DNA of 16,145 bases from JACMLD01 sp039915085 (GCA_039915085.1 JBDSOC010000002.1:1-16145); one strand, 5' to 3'; positions 6,937 through 14,567 are shown, counted from the stretch's first letter. Program-made: numbers and translations. The notes: generated by a model from the sequence alone, not told the origin.

Positions 6937-7686
6937 TTATAAACCCAGCACCTGCCTCAATTTTACATAACCTGTTTTGCTTACCGGTACTTTTGCACCT
7001 GATTTAAGAATGGCAATATGCCCGTCTTTTTCATACGGGTCTATACGAACAATGTGCTGCACATTTACCATATACGAACGGTGACAGCGTGCAAATTGCT
7101 GTGTATCCAGCACTTTTTCAAAATGCGCCATGGTTTTATTTTTGAGGTAATAGCTATCCGCAGTATGAATTTTTACATAATCATCAGCTGCTTCCAGGTA
7201 CAGTACTTCATGTACCGGAATGATCTTGATCTTTGCACCGTTTTTAACTACAATCCGCTGGTTCTGTCCGGGTGCCAGGGAAGCTGTCTCAAGTAATGAT
7301 TCTGTTGCAGCAGCGGGAGCCGGGGCTGTTATTACTTTTTGGTCAAGCCATTTTTGTATGCCTTTATCAAACCTTTCTTTGCTGAAAGGCTTTAATAAAT
7401 AATCCACTGCATGTGTTTCAAAGGCTTTTATAGCATATTCATCAAAAGCAGTGGTGAAAATAACTGCTGGTGGCTGCTCTACCAGTTCCAGCATTTCAAA
7501 ACCGGTGATTTTTGGCATTTGTATATCAAGAAAAATAATATCTGGCTGGTGCTGCATAATTGCTTTTATTCCTTCAAACCCGTCACTGCATTCCTGTACC
7601 AGTTGCAGTTGCGGATAAGATTGCAGGTATTCTGCTACTATGCTTCTTGCCAGTGGCTCATCGTCTATAATAATAACTTTTTTCAT
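6937..7686 (-). CDS. LytTR-family response regulator (LytT/LytR/AlgR type)
   Basis: 249 residues, cytoplasmic DNA-binding regulator. Receiver domain ~1-118: acidic pair D8/D9 in VIIIDDEP, phospho-acceptor Asp54 in IFLDIQMP, Thr78/Thr79 in FTTAFDEYA, and Lys99 in DYLLKPF, so all phosphorylation residues are present. A short Ala/Pro linker follows (~119-142), then a LytTR DNA-binding domain at ~144-247, marked by VLYLEAADDYVKIHT, the FARCHRSYMVNVQHI segment and a final strand region VPVSKTGYVKLRQVL. It begins 9 nt after the stop of the histidine-kinase gene, so the two are translated from one mRNA and should form a cognate pair. In Bacteroidota such pairs regulate varied targets; which genes are controlled cannot be read here, though the LiaF-like gene upstream is a good guess. 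Confidence 0.93.
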   Translation of the reverse strand: MKKVIIIDDEPLARSIVAEYLQSYPQLQLVQECSDGFEGIKAIMQHQPDIIFLDIQMPKITGFEMLELVEQPPAVIFTTAFDEYAIKAFETHAVDYLLKPFSKERFDKGIQKWLDQKVITAPAPAAATESLLETASLAPGQNQRIVVKNGAKIKIIPVHEVLYLEAADDYVKIHTADSYYLKNKTMAHFEKVLDTQQFARCHRSYMVNVQHIVRIDPYEKDGHIAILKSGAKVPVSKTGYVKLRQVLGL

Positions 7687-7695
7687 GATAGCTGT

Positions 7696-8793
7696 TTATA
7701 AAATCTTGTCAATTTTATTATTGTTTGATGATTTATTTTTTGCAGGATCTGTTAATGGTTGCGGAATTTTTACAACAGTGGTAAATGTATTATTCAGTGC
7801 AGCTGTTGTAAGTAAATCATTGCGCGCAAATAAAAGATATAGCCTCCGCTGTATGGAACGAAGGCCAAAACCCGTTCCCTGCCTGGGCTGCGCTGTTTCT
7901 TCATCAAAAGGATTTTGAACTGTAACCACCAGCATGCCATTGCTGATGGCTGTATCAATGCGTATAATGGTATCGCCGGTAGTGTCATATAGCCCAAATT
8001 TAATGGCATTTTCTACCAAAGGCTGCAGTAACATAGCAGGTATTTTCAGTTGCAGCGAATTTGCAGATGTTTCAAACACTGTTGAGAGGCGGTTACCAAA
8101 ACGCACTTTTTCAATATCCAGATATAGCCGCAGGTATTCCAGTTCTTCTTCTACCAATATCCATTGCTGTTCTTCCCTTTTTAAAGTGCCGCGCAGGAAA
8201 TCTGATAACTGGTGTACCATGGTTCTTGCTTCCTGCGGTCTTGTGCCAATAAGCGCATTAATTGAATTGAGGCTGTTGAATAAAAAATGTGGTTGTAGTT
8301 GCTGGCGTAGTTTATATAATTCCGCATCTTTGGTAAGTTGTTCGGCTTCCGTTTTTCTTTGCACACTTGATTTTTGGTCTTCAAAGCCATGCCAGATTAC
8401 ACTGATCATAGCCATACAGCCAATGACCAAAAAAGCCACAGCAAAACGTACGGGCAACGATTTTATAAGGAATGCTTCATAGGCGTTTTCATTATTGGTA
8501 ATGGCATTTGGTAATACATATTTAATGGCCAATAACCAGGCGCCGGCAGTTAACAGGCACAATGCAAGCAGGTAACCATAACGTTGTTGCTGCGGCAGAT
8601 AATATTTAAGATTATTACTGATAAGTATACACGCACCGGCAAGTAAAAGATTTGATAGTACGCTGTCTTTGATACTAAGTTCCAGTGAATAGTCAAGTCC
8701 ATATAAAATTCCTGCCTGCATGGTAGCCCATATAAGCCACCAGGCAATAAAAATAAATAGGAATCTTTTTTGCGAAAATGGAATAGCAGCCAA
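7696..8793 (-). CDS. LytS-like sensor histidine kinase (His_kinase / HATPase_c)
   Basis: 365 residues, inner membrane. The N-terminal sensor part has four hydrophobic segments at about 11-31, 45-60, 73-93 and 116-134, with no periplasmic domain of note, so it probably senses within or near the membrane. A short coiled coil (~140-165) leads into the PF06580-type phosphoacceptor domain: LQQLQPHFLFNSLNSINALI, with His169 as acceptor. The HATPase part has the N box at LVENAIKFG (Glu261, Asn262) and the G box GTGFGLRSI (306-313). A polar C-terminal tail (KNKSSNNNK) follows. It partners the LytTR regulator 9 nt downstream and lies 11 nt after the DUF4288 gene. The sensed signal is not known. Neighbouring LiaF-like protein suggests envelope stress, by analogy to LiaFSR, though that system uses a NarL-type regulator. 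Confidence 0.93.
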   Translation of the reverse strand: MAAIPFSQKRFLFIFIAWWLIWATMQAGILYGLDYSLELSIKDSVLSNLLLAGACILISNNLKYYLPQQQRYGYLLALCLLTAGAWLLAIKYVLPNAITNNENAYEAFLIKSLPVRFAVAFLVIGCMAMISVIWHGFEDQKSSVQRKTEAEQLTKDAELYKLRQQLQPHFLFNSLNSINALIGTRPQEARTMVHQLSDFLRGTLKREEQQWILVEEELEYLRLYLDIEKVRFGNRLSTVFETSANSLQLKIPAMLLQPLVENAIKFGLYDTTGDTIIRIDTAISNGMLVVTVQNPFDEETAQPRQGTGFGLRSIQRRLYLLFARNDLLTTAALNNTFTTVVKIPQPLTDPAKNKSSNNNKIDKIL

Positions 8794-8804
8794 AGCGGGT
8801 TGGT

Positions 8805-9164
8805 TTAAATTAATTGTAAAGAACGTAAAACGTTTTCACCCATTATGTAATCAGCTTTGCTGCGGACCATATCAATAAACCTTCCTGCATCGTCCGTTTC
8901 CTGTATGCGGCTGTAAATTTCCGCGCCATCAATCAGGTCACTCAGTTTATATAGTTCACATACATCAATAAATTTCCATCTTACCAGGTGTTTCTTTTGA
9001 TTAAGGAAACTTTCTTCTTCCATTAATCCAATGCGCTGTGCCTTGTGAAAAGCCTGCTGTTCATCACCGGCAGATATTAAACGCAGTTGTTCATCAAACT
9101 GGGGCGTGTGATTGCCTTCACCACAGATGATCTGATAAACAATTTTTGTGAGGTACCAGTTCAT
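8805..9164 (-). CDS. DUF4288 protein
   Basis: 119 residues from the ATG at 9164. An upstream in-frame extension of 26 residues exists but lacks family resemblance, whereas MNWYLTKIVYQIICGEGNHTPQFDEQLRLI is the usual DUF4288 beginning. The body contains EQQAFHKAQRIGLMEEESF and VRWKFIDVCELYKLSDLIDGAEIYSR, the conserved helix and strand of the family. No signal peptide or membrane segment, so cytoplasmic. The function of the family is unknown. Its stop is 11 nt before the histidine-kinase start, which implies co-transcription with the two-component pair. No Shine-Dalgarno sequence precedes it, as is common in this phylum. It is 108 nt downstream of the LiaF-like gene and could belong to the same transcript. 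Confidence 0.88.
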   Translation of the reverse strand: MNWYLTKIVYQIICGEGNHTPQFDEQLRLISAGDEQQAFHKAQRIGLMEEESFLNQKKHLVRWKFIDVCELYKLSDLIDGAEIYSRIQETDDAGRFIDMVRSKADYIMGENVLRSLQLI

Positions 9165-9272
9165 ACGATAAATTTTGGTTGGTTGAATTTGGACGGAACA
9201 GGTTGGGTATTCGTTTTCCAGGGATACAGGCTTAACAAACAATGCTGTGTAAACAGGACAAATAATATTTTT

Positions 9273-10121
9273 TTAAAAACTTCTCAGCTCTATACCGCCC
9301 ATGAAAGCAGTGCCCTTCAAAACAAGTACTTTATTAAAATCAATTATTTTGCCCCCTACTTGTCTTTTATCTTCCACGCCACCCATTATAGTATTTATTT
9401 CAGATTTTATTTCCCAGTTAGGAGGCACAATTAATTTTACACCGCCCATGATTGTGGTTAAATCCATTACTACTGAACCGGTAATATCTGCCTGGGTTAA
9501 ATTTATTTCTGCACCACCCATAAAGCAGGTTACATCACCTCCTTTAAAATTTTTAGATACCACAATTCTTTGCGAATTGCTTAGTACGGAGGTAATATCT
9601 ATAAAATCCTGACCACTATTAGTATAATCCGCTTTGTAAAAATCACGTGGCGGGGCATCTGTACCTGGCGTTGGTTGCTTTGGATTGTCAGTATTACTAT
9701 TGCCTGTAATGCCAGTGTAATCCTGCTGAATGTACTTTCGGTTTCTCCTGTAACAGCCGGCGCCGCCCCATCCGCCACCATGTTTAGGGCGAAGAATCAG
9801 GGAAAGACCAATACATATCAGTATGGCAGGAAATATAAACCGGTGCAGGTCAAAACCAATGTCAAACCGGTCAACCAAAAAAATGCCACCAATTACAATG
9901 GGAATTAGCCAGCCAGCACCCCTGAAATTATGTTTGAGACCGGTAAAGACACCTATGGCTATTAATATCATTGGCCATGAAAACAGCCAGTTTGGCAAAA
10001 AGAAAAAATCAGCCTGTTTCAAAAAGAAAATGGCTCCTATTACGAGTAAAAACAGACCGCCAAATACACGGCCGTTATGGCGGGGTGTATTAAAATTTGG
10101 GTCCTGACTTTGCATATCCAT
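9273..10121 (-). CDS. LiaF-like membrane protein (4TM domain plus MGG-repeat beta domain)
   Basis: 282 residues. Residues ~18-110 hold four short hydrophobic segments with the FGGLFLLVIGAIFFL and WPMILIAIGVFTGL patterns of the LiaI/LiaF-like TM region. After a Gly-rich and polar linker (~113-165) comes a soluble domain of repeating beta turns: MGG occurs at FMGGAEI (200-206), IMGGVKL (224-230), IMGGVED (245-251) and FMGGIEL (273-279), as in the YvqF/LiaF cell-wall-stress-response domain. In Firmicutes LiaF restrains the LiaS kinase. In Bacteroidota the role is not established, but position just before a LytS/LytT pair fits a similar inhibitor or target (inference). The ATG at 10121 is used; a second ATG two codons on is possible. 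A TATTTTTG box lies 21 nt upstream. Confidence 0.87.
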   Translation of the reverse strand: MDMQSQDPNFNTPRHNGRVFGGLFLLVIGAIFFLKQADFFFLPNWLFSWPMILIAIGVFTGLKHNFRGAGWLIPIVIGGIFLVDRFDIGFDLHRFIFPAILICIGLSLILRPKHGGGWGGAGCYRRNRKYIQQDYTGITGNSNTDNPKQPTPGTDAPPRDFYKADYTNSGQDFIDITSVLSNSQRIVVSKNFKGGDVTCFMGGAEINLTQADITGSVVMDLTTIMGGVKLIVPPNWEIKSEINTIMGGVEDKRQVGGKIIDFNKVLVLKGTAFMGGIELRSF

Positions 10122-10141
10122 GATTCAATTTATTTATAACA

Positions 10142-10149
10142 CAAAAATA
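10142..10149 (-). promoter_or_regulatory. Predicted -7 box (TATTTTTG) for the LiaF-like gene
   Basis: On the minus strand this is TATTTTTG, matching the Bacteroidota TANNTTTG element, 21 nt before the start codon. No convincing -33 TTTG is seen at the expected distance. The box lies between two divergent reading frames. Confidence 0.35.
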
Positions 10150-10184
10150 GGGTGCTATAGTAGCCGGAACCATAGCATTAAGGC

Positions 10185-10343
10185 ATGATTAGCTTAAAAG
10201 ACGGTAAAGCAAAGGAAAAAGGCGGTGAGCCCTACCCCCTGCTCCAACAATTTAAAGATGGGCGTCGCTCCGTAAAATTCTTTACTGATTATATGACCGG
10301 AAGGCTTGACCCCAATCAAGCATTTTATCAAAATAATAAATGA
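10185..10343 (+). CDS. Possible small ORF, 52 residues, unknown
   Basis: ATG at 10185 to TGA at 10341-10343 encodes MISLKDGKAKEK, a GGEPYPLL segment, KDGRRSVKFFTDYMTGRL and a DPNQAFYQNNK end. The composition is protein-like (Lys/Arg/Asp, aromatic pairs, few rare codons), with no signal peptide or membrane segment. It is divergent from the LiaF-like gene, 63 nt between start codons. TAAGG lies close before the ATG as a weak ribosome-binding site. I do not recognise a family. It may be a genuine small gene, or the tail of a decayed one, since the following 900 nt contain other gene debris. Confidence 0.4.
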   Translation: MISLKDGKAKEKGGEPYPLLQQFKDGRRSVKFFTDYMTGRLDPNQAFYQNNK

Positions 10344-10480
10344 TTAATTAGTTAACCCTCAAAAAGTCAGAAATCCTTGCTGGCAGTTTTTATTCTTCCA
10401 TATTGTATTCAAAAAAGATACTGGCTTTTTATACTATAGTTATGAAATCTTGCAAAATCATCTTTTCTAATTTACCTTTT

Positions 10481-10508
10481 GGTACTTTTTTTATGGAAAA
10501 AAAGTACC
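10481..10508. repeat. Perfect AT-rich hairpin (GGTACTTTTTTT / AAAAAAAGTACC)
   Basis: Twelve-base arms at 10481-10492 and 10497-10508 are perfect reverse complements around a 4-nt ATGG loop, with further T/A runs outside. It could act as a bidirectional terminator, or be one copy of a dispersed palindromic repeat. No adjacent gene clearly uses it. Confidence 0.7.
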
Positions 10509-10520
10509 GCAAAAAAGCCA

Positions 10521-10575
10521 GTCGAAATCCCCGCCTGAATGACTAGTCGGGCAGGGAAAACAGCCCGATTTCGAC
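10521..10575. repeat. Inverted repeat GTCGAAATC ... GATTTCGAC with inner stem
   Basis: Nine-base arms at 10521-10529 and 10567-10575 are perfect reverse complements. Inside, TCGGGC (10547-10552) and GCCCGA (10563-10568) form a second stem around a 10-nt loop; its last two bases overlap the outer arm, so the two stems compete slightly. GC-rich compared with the surroundings. Function unknown. Confidence 0.65.
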
Positions 10576-10717
10576 ATAGTTCCCTGATTAGGCTTCTGTA
10601 CTACTGTGACTTCAGCTGCACCAATCCTACCTTTTGAGGGCCGACTAATTATTTTGATTCCGGGTCAATATTAAAGCTTACAATGCAAAATTCTACTGAC
10701 TTATTTTTTTGATTGCC

Positions 10718-10899
10718 AGTTTAATCCGCCCCGGGGGCTACGCAGATATTCCGGAGAAAAATTTATATTCAAATGTAGAAATACAATATAAACAGTGTGG
10801 TTATAAGCTCACTTATACCAGGGATTTGGAAAAGATAAACGCAAACAAAAAAGAGAACGACATACCGGTGCAGAAGATGAAAAAGGAAGAGTGCAGTGA
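10718..10899 (+). pseudogene. Frameshifted 3' remnant of an outer-membrane receptor gene
   Basis: This piece matches the last ~60 codons of the intact receptor gene at 11308-13758. The frame from about 10731 reads GGYADIPEKNLYSNVEIQYKQ then CGYKLTYTR, against RGYSNLPEQNLYSTLDLQFSQ then RGYKLTYTR in the intact gene. Just after TYTR one base is missing; correcting this restores FGKDKRKQKRERHTGAEDE then KGRVQ and a TGA at 10897-10899, against FGKDKLKQKRERATGAEDE then KGRVQ. By hand count about 65 of the final 76 nt are identical. No start, signal peptide, plug or earlier barrel strands precede it; stop codons and low-complexity sequence do. It is therefore the tail of a paralogue that was largely deleted, not an expressed gene. 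Confidence 0.85.
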
Positions 10900-11307
10900 G
10901 ACATTCAGCAATCATACTGGTTTAAAAGCAAGCCCGCATACCGTTCGGTAATCTATTTCAATTGTTGTACCTGAAGTGCGGAGGGCTATGTCAATATTCA
11001 AAAAGTGAATTAATCTGTGGTTTTTACAGCTTGGAGTCCTCCGCCAGCTCATCCGCTTAGGGATGCCACTAAATTACCACTTTAGGGTATAGGCTTGCTT
11101 TATCAGATGTTTTATCTTGGTAAAAATTTAGCCGCTGTTCAGTATTAAATCATATTCTTCGATTCTCACTGCCTCCGTTAGTTAGTATACGATTGCGCCA
11201 TTGAATTTAATATCGTCCAGGAAATTATGGCGTGCGCATAGCTTTTTATCCCATTAAAAATACTAATCAGCCCTTTAGCTCCGGTGCTTTTTAAACGGTT
11301 TATTACA
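10900..11307. other. Gene-free stretch upstream of the receptor gene
   Basis: No supported coding sequence. A GCGGAGG (10978-10984) and CCTCCGC (11038-11044) pair could form a long-range 7-bp stem. No clear TANNTTTG box was found for the receptor gene, so its promoter is not located. The reverse strand near 11150-11280 has short open stretches but no recognisable protein. Confidence 0.45.
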
Positions 11308-13758
11308 ATGAAAAAATATAATTCTTCTTTTATCTTTCGCTCCACAATACTGCTGCCGTATTTCTTATTTTTCTTTATTCAATATGGTATATCGCAAACC
11401 AATATACAGGGTATTGTTACCGATTCTGCAGGCAAACCACTTGCCGGGGCCAATGTTCTTTTGTTGAAAGCGCCTGATTCTTCCCTTGTAAAAGGGATGT
11501 TTACAAATGAAGCCGGCGGTTATTTATTCAGAAGCCTTCCCGCAGGTAAATACCTGGTTGCTTCTACACATACAGGTTACCATCAAACCTTCGGTGCTGC
11601 GTTTGAGCTTACCGGAAGCATAGATAAAACAGGAATGGCGCCACTAATTCTATTGGCTGAAACAAAACAATTAGCAGAGGTTACTGTAACGGCAAAAAAG
11701 CCTTTGCTGGAACAAAAAATAGACAGGCTGATCATTAATGTAGCCAATAGCATTACTTCTGCTGGTAATACAGCGCTTGAAGTGCTGGAACGTTCTCCGG
11801 GTGTTATTGTTGATCACCAGAACAACCTTATTTCAATGAATGGTAAAAACGGTGTTATTGTTATGCTGAACGGAAAGATCAGCCGCATGCCTATGAGTGC
11901 CGTTGTGCAATTATTATCCGGTATGAGCGCCGGCAATATTGAAAAGATAGAACTTATTACCACGCCACCTGCCAATTTTGATGCAGAAGGAAATGCCGGC
12001 TATATCAACATTGTATTAAAAGAAAATAATAATTATGGTACCAATGGGTCATTCTCCATTACAGCCGGATATGCTAAAGGAATGATCTCACAAAACAGCA
12101 TCAATATCAATCACCGGAAAGGAAAAATAAATCTGTATGGCGATCTTTCTTACTCACTCGTTAAATCACCATTCTATGCCAACGCATCCAGTAAATTTCT
12201 AAACCAATCGGTCATTACAGAAGCAAATCTTTCAGCTGACAGACACTCAACAGTTGGCAATATCAACGGAAGAGCAGGCCTTGATGTACAGTTGAGCAAA
12301 CACAGCATATTGGGTATACTGGTTTCGGGATATGATAATCATTTTGCCCAGCATGAAAACAACCAAAATCTCAAATACAAAAACGGGATGCTGGATACCG
12401 TTATGAAACTGAACAACAGTGAGATTAATCACTGGAGCAGTTACAGCGGCAATTTAAACCTGCAGCATACGTACAATAAAGAAGACAAAATATCATTCAA
12501 TTTCGATTATATACATTACTACAATAACCAGCCGGTAAACTATTCAACCGATTTTTACAACGGTGCGGGTAATTTTATATATAACCAGCAGTACAGGAGC
12601 GGCAAAATCACTCCCATTACTTTTTGGGTAACTGCGCTGGATTTTAATAACCAGCTATCAAAAAGTATAAGTATGGAAGCCGGGTTAAAAGGTACCATTT
12701 CCAATTTTAATAATGACGTCAGTTTTGAAAGACTAAAACCCGGTGGCTATGCAAGAGACAGTGCGCTATCTGCTACCTATAACCTAAAAGAGAATTATTC
12801 TGCTGCCTATTCATCTTTCAGTATCACACTCAGCAAAAAAACAACTGCCAAGCTGGGCTTGCGGTATGAATATACCAATTCAAACCTGGGCACACTGGTT
12901 ACAAAAGATATTGTAAACAGGCATTACGGAAGTTTGTTTCCCACGCTGTTTCTTGCACATACAATCAATGAAAAGAATGGTGTAAATTTTTCTTACAGCC
13001 GCCGCATTACCCGGCCCACATTTAATGCACTGGCACCTTTCACATATTATGTAGACGCCAATACATTGATTACAGGTAACCCCGCCCTGCAACCATCTTT
13101 TACCAACACTATAAAATTTGACTATATTTTTTCTAAATATTTCTTCTCTGTAGCATTCAGCAAAGAAGACAATGCCATCACTGAGTTTCAGCCCAGCAGC
13201 GATTCCGTTTCAAACAAGCTGGTACTTTCGCCTGAAAATCTTATTAACCAGAAAACTGTATCCCTGGCGATTTCTATTCCCATCACTGTTACAAAATGGT
13301 GGAACATGCAATATAATTTTACGGGGCTATGGCAGCAGGTAAATGCCATTTATCAGAAAAAGCCGGTGCGACTTGAACAGAACAATTTTGAAATGAATGG
13401 CAATATGAATTTCACGCTTCCCACAGATTATTTCATTGAACTTTCCGGTTTCTATCAGTCAAAAGGTCTCAGCGGCATTGTTATTACAAAACCAATCAGC
13501 TCACTTGACTTTGGTATAAAAAAGAAGCTGGCTGGCAAAAAAGGGGCGCTCGCTTTTAATGTCACCAACCTTTTTAACACCCTGCGTTTCCGCGGCTATT
13601 CTAATCTGCCGGAACAGAATTTATATTCAACATTAGATTTGCAATTCAGTCAGCGGGGCTATAAACTTACCTACACAAGAAGTTTTGGAAAAGATAAATT
13701 AAAACAAAAAAGAGAACGGGCCACCGGTGCAGAAGATGAAAAAGGAAGGGTGCAATAA
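11308..13758 (+). CDS. TonB-dependent-receptor-like outer-membrane beta-barrel protein
   Basis: 816 residues from ATG 11308; a GTG 24 nt upstream would place eight residues before the signal peptide and is less likely. Residues 1-30 are a signal peptide ending GISQ. Residues ~31-110 are a carboxypeptidase-regulatory-like beta sandwich (IQGIVTDSAGKPLAGANVLLLK ... GGYLFRSLPAGKYLV). Residues ~122-240 are a plug domain (LAEVTVTAKKPLLEQKIDRLIINV; ALEVLERSPGVIVD; IEKIELITTPPANFDAEGNAGYINIVLKE). The remaining ~575 residues form the barrel, of the OMP_b-brl_3 kind, ending GYKLTYTRSFG and a charged tail RERATGAEDEKGRVQ. Such proteins take up or sense ligands across the outer membrane. No SusD-like gene follows, and the ligand is unknown. 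No TonB box was identified with confidence. A decayed partial paralogue lies upstream. Confidence 0.9.
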   Translation: MKKYNSSFIFRSTILLPYFLFFFIQYGISQTNIQGIVTDSAGKPLAGANVLLLKAPDSSLVKGMFTNEAGGYLFRSLPAGKYLVASTHTGYHQTFGAAFELTGSIDKTGMAPLILLAETKQLAEVTVTAKKPLLEQKIDRLIINVANSITSAGNTALEVLERSPGVIVDHQNNLISMNGKNGVIVMLNGKISRMPMSAVVQLLSGMSAGNIEKIELITTPPANFDAEGNAGYINIVLKENNNYGTNGSFSITAGYAKGMISQNSININHRKGKINLYGDLSYSLVKSPFYANASSKFLNQSVITEANLSADRHSTVGNINGRAGLDVQLSKHSILGILVSGYDNHFAQHENNQNLKYKNGMLDTVMKLNNSEINHWSSYSGNLNLQHTYNKEDKISFNFDYIHYYNNQPVNYSTDFYNGAGNFIYNQQYRSGKITPITFWVTALDFNNQLSKSISMEAGLKGTISNFNNDVSFERLKPGGYARDSALSATYNLKENYSAAYSSFSITLSKKTTAKLGLRYEYTNSNLGTLVTKDIVNRHYGSLFPTLFLAHTINEKNGVNFSYSRRITRPTFNALAPFTYYVDANTLITGNPALQPSFTNTIKFDYIFSKYFFSVAFSKEDNAITEFQPSSDSVSNKLVLSPENLINQKTVSLAISIPITVTKWWNMQYNFTGLWQQVNAIYQKKPVRLEQNNFEMNGNMNFTLPTDYFIELSGFYQSKGLSGIVITKPISSLDFGIKKKLAGKKGALAFNVTNLFNTLRFRGYSNLPEQNLYSTLDLQFSQRGYKLTYTRSFGKDKLKQKRERATGAEDEKGRVQ

Positions 13759-13789
13759 GGTTAATGTGTAATGTAGCCGTAATTATAAT

Positions 13790-14044
13790 TTACCTTCTTT
13801 TCCCTTTTAGTGGTTCCAGCAGATAACCGAGACCGTTTATTTTTATTTCGTATATGGTTCCCAGCAATATTCCCAGTTTCCCTTTGGGAAATCCTTTTCG
13901 CTGGAACCATTCCAGGTAAGCAACCGGCAAATCGCAAAGAAAAACATCTTTGTATTTTACAAAGGGCATTTTCATGCCGTACGGTGGAACCAATTGCGTT
14001 AGCAAAGCTGCATTAGGAAGTGGTGGATCCTGTTGTTCAGACAT
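13790..14044 (-). CDS. DUF3820 protein (QSregVF_b-like)
   Basis: 84 residues, cytoplasmic, no signal peptide. Shows the family's pattern: MPFVKYKD (26-33, usually MPFGKYKG), DLPVAYLEWF (38-47), GFPKGKLG (51-58) and EIKINGLGYLLEPL (66-79). The glycine of the MPFGKYKG motif is replaced by Val here. The family is named after a putative quorum-sensing-regulated virulence factor, but the biochemical role is unknown and nothing here suggests virulence. It is convergent with the receptor gene (31 nt between stops) and 62 nt downstream of the DUF3127 gene, possibly on the same transcript. Confidence 0.88.
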   Translation of the reverse strand: MSEQQDPPLPNAALLTQLVPPYGMKMPFVKYKDVFLCDLPVAYLEWFQRKGFPKGKLGILLGTIYEIKINGLGYLLEPLKGKRR

Positions 14045-14106
14045 GAGAAAATAATTAGCAGCTCACTATTATACAGGTTGTGTCCAGGGTTGATGCCTTT
14101 GCTTTA

Positions 14107-14460
14107 TCAGAAAGGCAAATCATCATCTGACGGCATATCATTACTATTGGGTAATGCGGAAGCCGCCGGTGCTGTTTTACCACCGCCTTCTTTTTGTTTG
14201 GCAGCATTCACCTTCCATGCTTTTACGTCTGTGTACCACTTACCGTTGTATTCGCGGCTCTCCACATCAAAGGAAACATCCAGTGTATCACCCAATTTAA
14301 AATTGGCCATATCAATTTTCTCGCCCCATACTGCTATGCATACTTTTTTAGGGTAAGTATCACCTGTTTCTAAAATAAACTCCTGTTTTTTCCATTGACC
14401 GTTTTTTCCTGATCCTGTCTGGGCAGGTAATAACTGAATGATCTTTCCGCTGATGTCCAT
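14107..14460 (-). CDS. DUF3127 OB-fold-like protein with SSB-type acidic tail
   Basis: 117 residues, cytoplasmic. Residues 1-85 match the DUF3127 pattern: MDISGKIIQLLPAQTGSGKNG, then WKKQEFILETGDTYPKKVCIAVWG (23-46), LGDTLDVSFDVESREYNGKWYTDVKAWKV (56-84), consistent with an OB-like beta barrel. Residues ~86-110 are a Gly/Ala/Pro/Asn linker, and the protein ends in SDDDLPF, which strongly resembles the acidic C-terminal tip of single-stranded-DNA-binding proteins (DDDIPF) that recruits repair and replication proteins. A nucleic-acid role is therefore plausible but not proven. The start is set by the family and by a TATTTTTG box 16 nt upstream. It lies 107 nt after the MFS exporter stop on the same strand. 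Confidence 0.88.
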   Translation of the reverse strand: MDISGKIIQLLPAQTGSGKNGQWKKQEFILETGDTYPKKVCIAVWGEKIDMANFKLGDTLDVSFDVESREYNGKWYTDVKAWKVNAAKQKEGGGKTAPAASALPNSNDMPSDDDLPF

Positions 14461-14475
14461 AAGAAACTATTTGCA

Positions 14476-14483
14476 CAAAAATA
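14476..14483 (-). promoter_or_regulatory. Predicted -7 box (TATTTTTG) for the DUF3127 gene
   Basis: Minus-strand TATTTTTG, identical to the box before the LiaF-like gene, 16 nt from the start codon. The -33 region is not convincing. Confidence 0.35.
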
Positions 14484-14567
14484 TTGATTCCCTGAAAGTA
14501 ATGATAAACGTTTTTTACACCTTTTTCCAGGTTGTTTTTCTCCGCCGGAGTTTAAATCAACTGCTGG

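Larger units (their letters stand above)
10344..10717. other. Gene-free stretch with nested palindromes
   Basis: No coding sequence supported. The middle holds an AT-rich hairpin and an inverted repeat that are listed separately, plus an outer pair ACTGGCTTTTT (10420-10430) and AAAAAGCCAGT (10512-10522) enclosing the hairpin. The rest shows nothing identifiable. Confidence 0.5.

Noticed and set aside
10493..10546. 17-residue frame starting in the loop of the AT hairpin (MEKKYRKKASRNPRLND)
   Set aside because: Very short and explained by the A-rich arm of the palindrome.
10415..10580. Palindromes as the ends of an insertion sequence
   Set aside because: No transposase frame, no matching terminal pair at element length and no visible target duplication.
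10709..10951. 80-residue plus-strand frame taken as a gene
   Set aside because: It is the receptor relic read through its frameshift; the end of the frame is out of register with the homologous protein.
11150..11283. Short reverse-strand open stretches as a decayed gene
   Set aside because: Interrupted by stops and too short to match any family I can recognise.
14532..14560. CTCCGCCGGAG hairpin as a terminator of the MFS gene
   Set aside because: The stem is only four bases around a GGC loop, and the run of T lies on the wrong side for minus-strand transcription.
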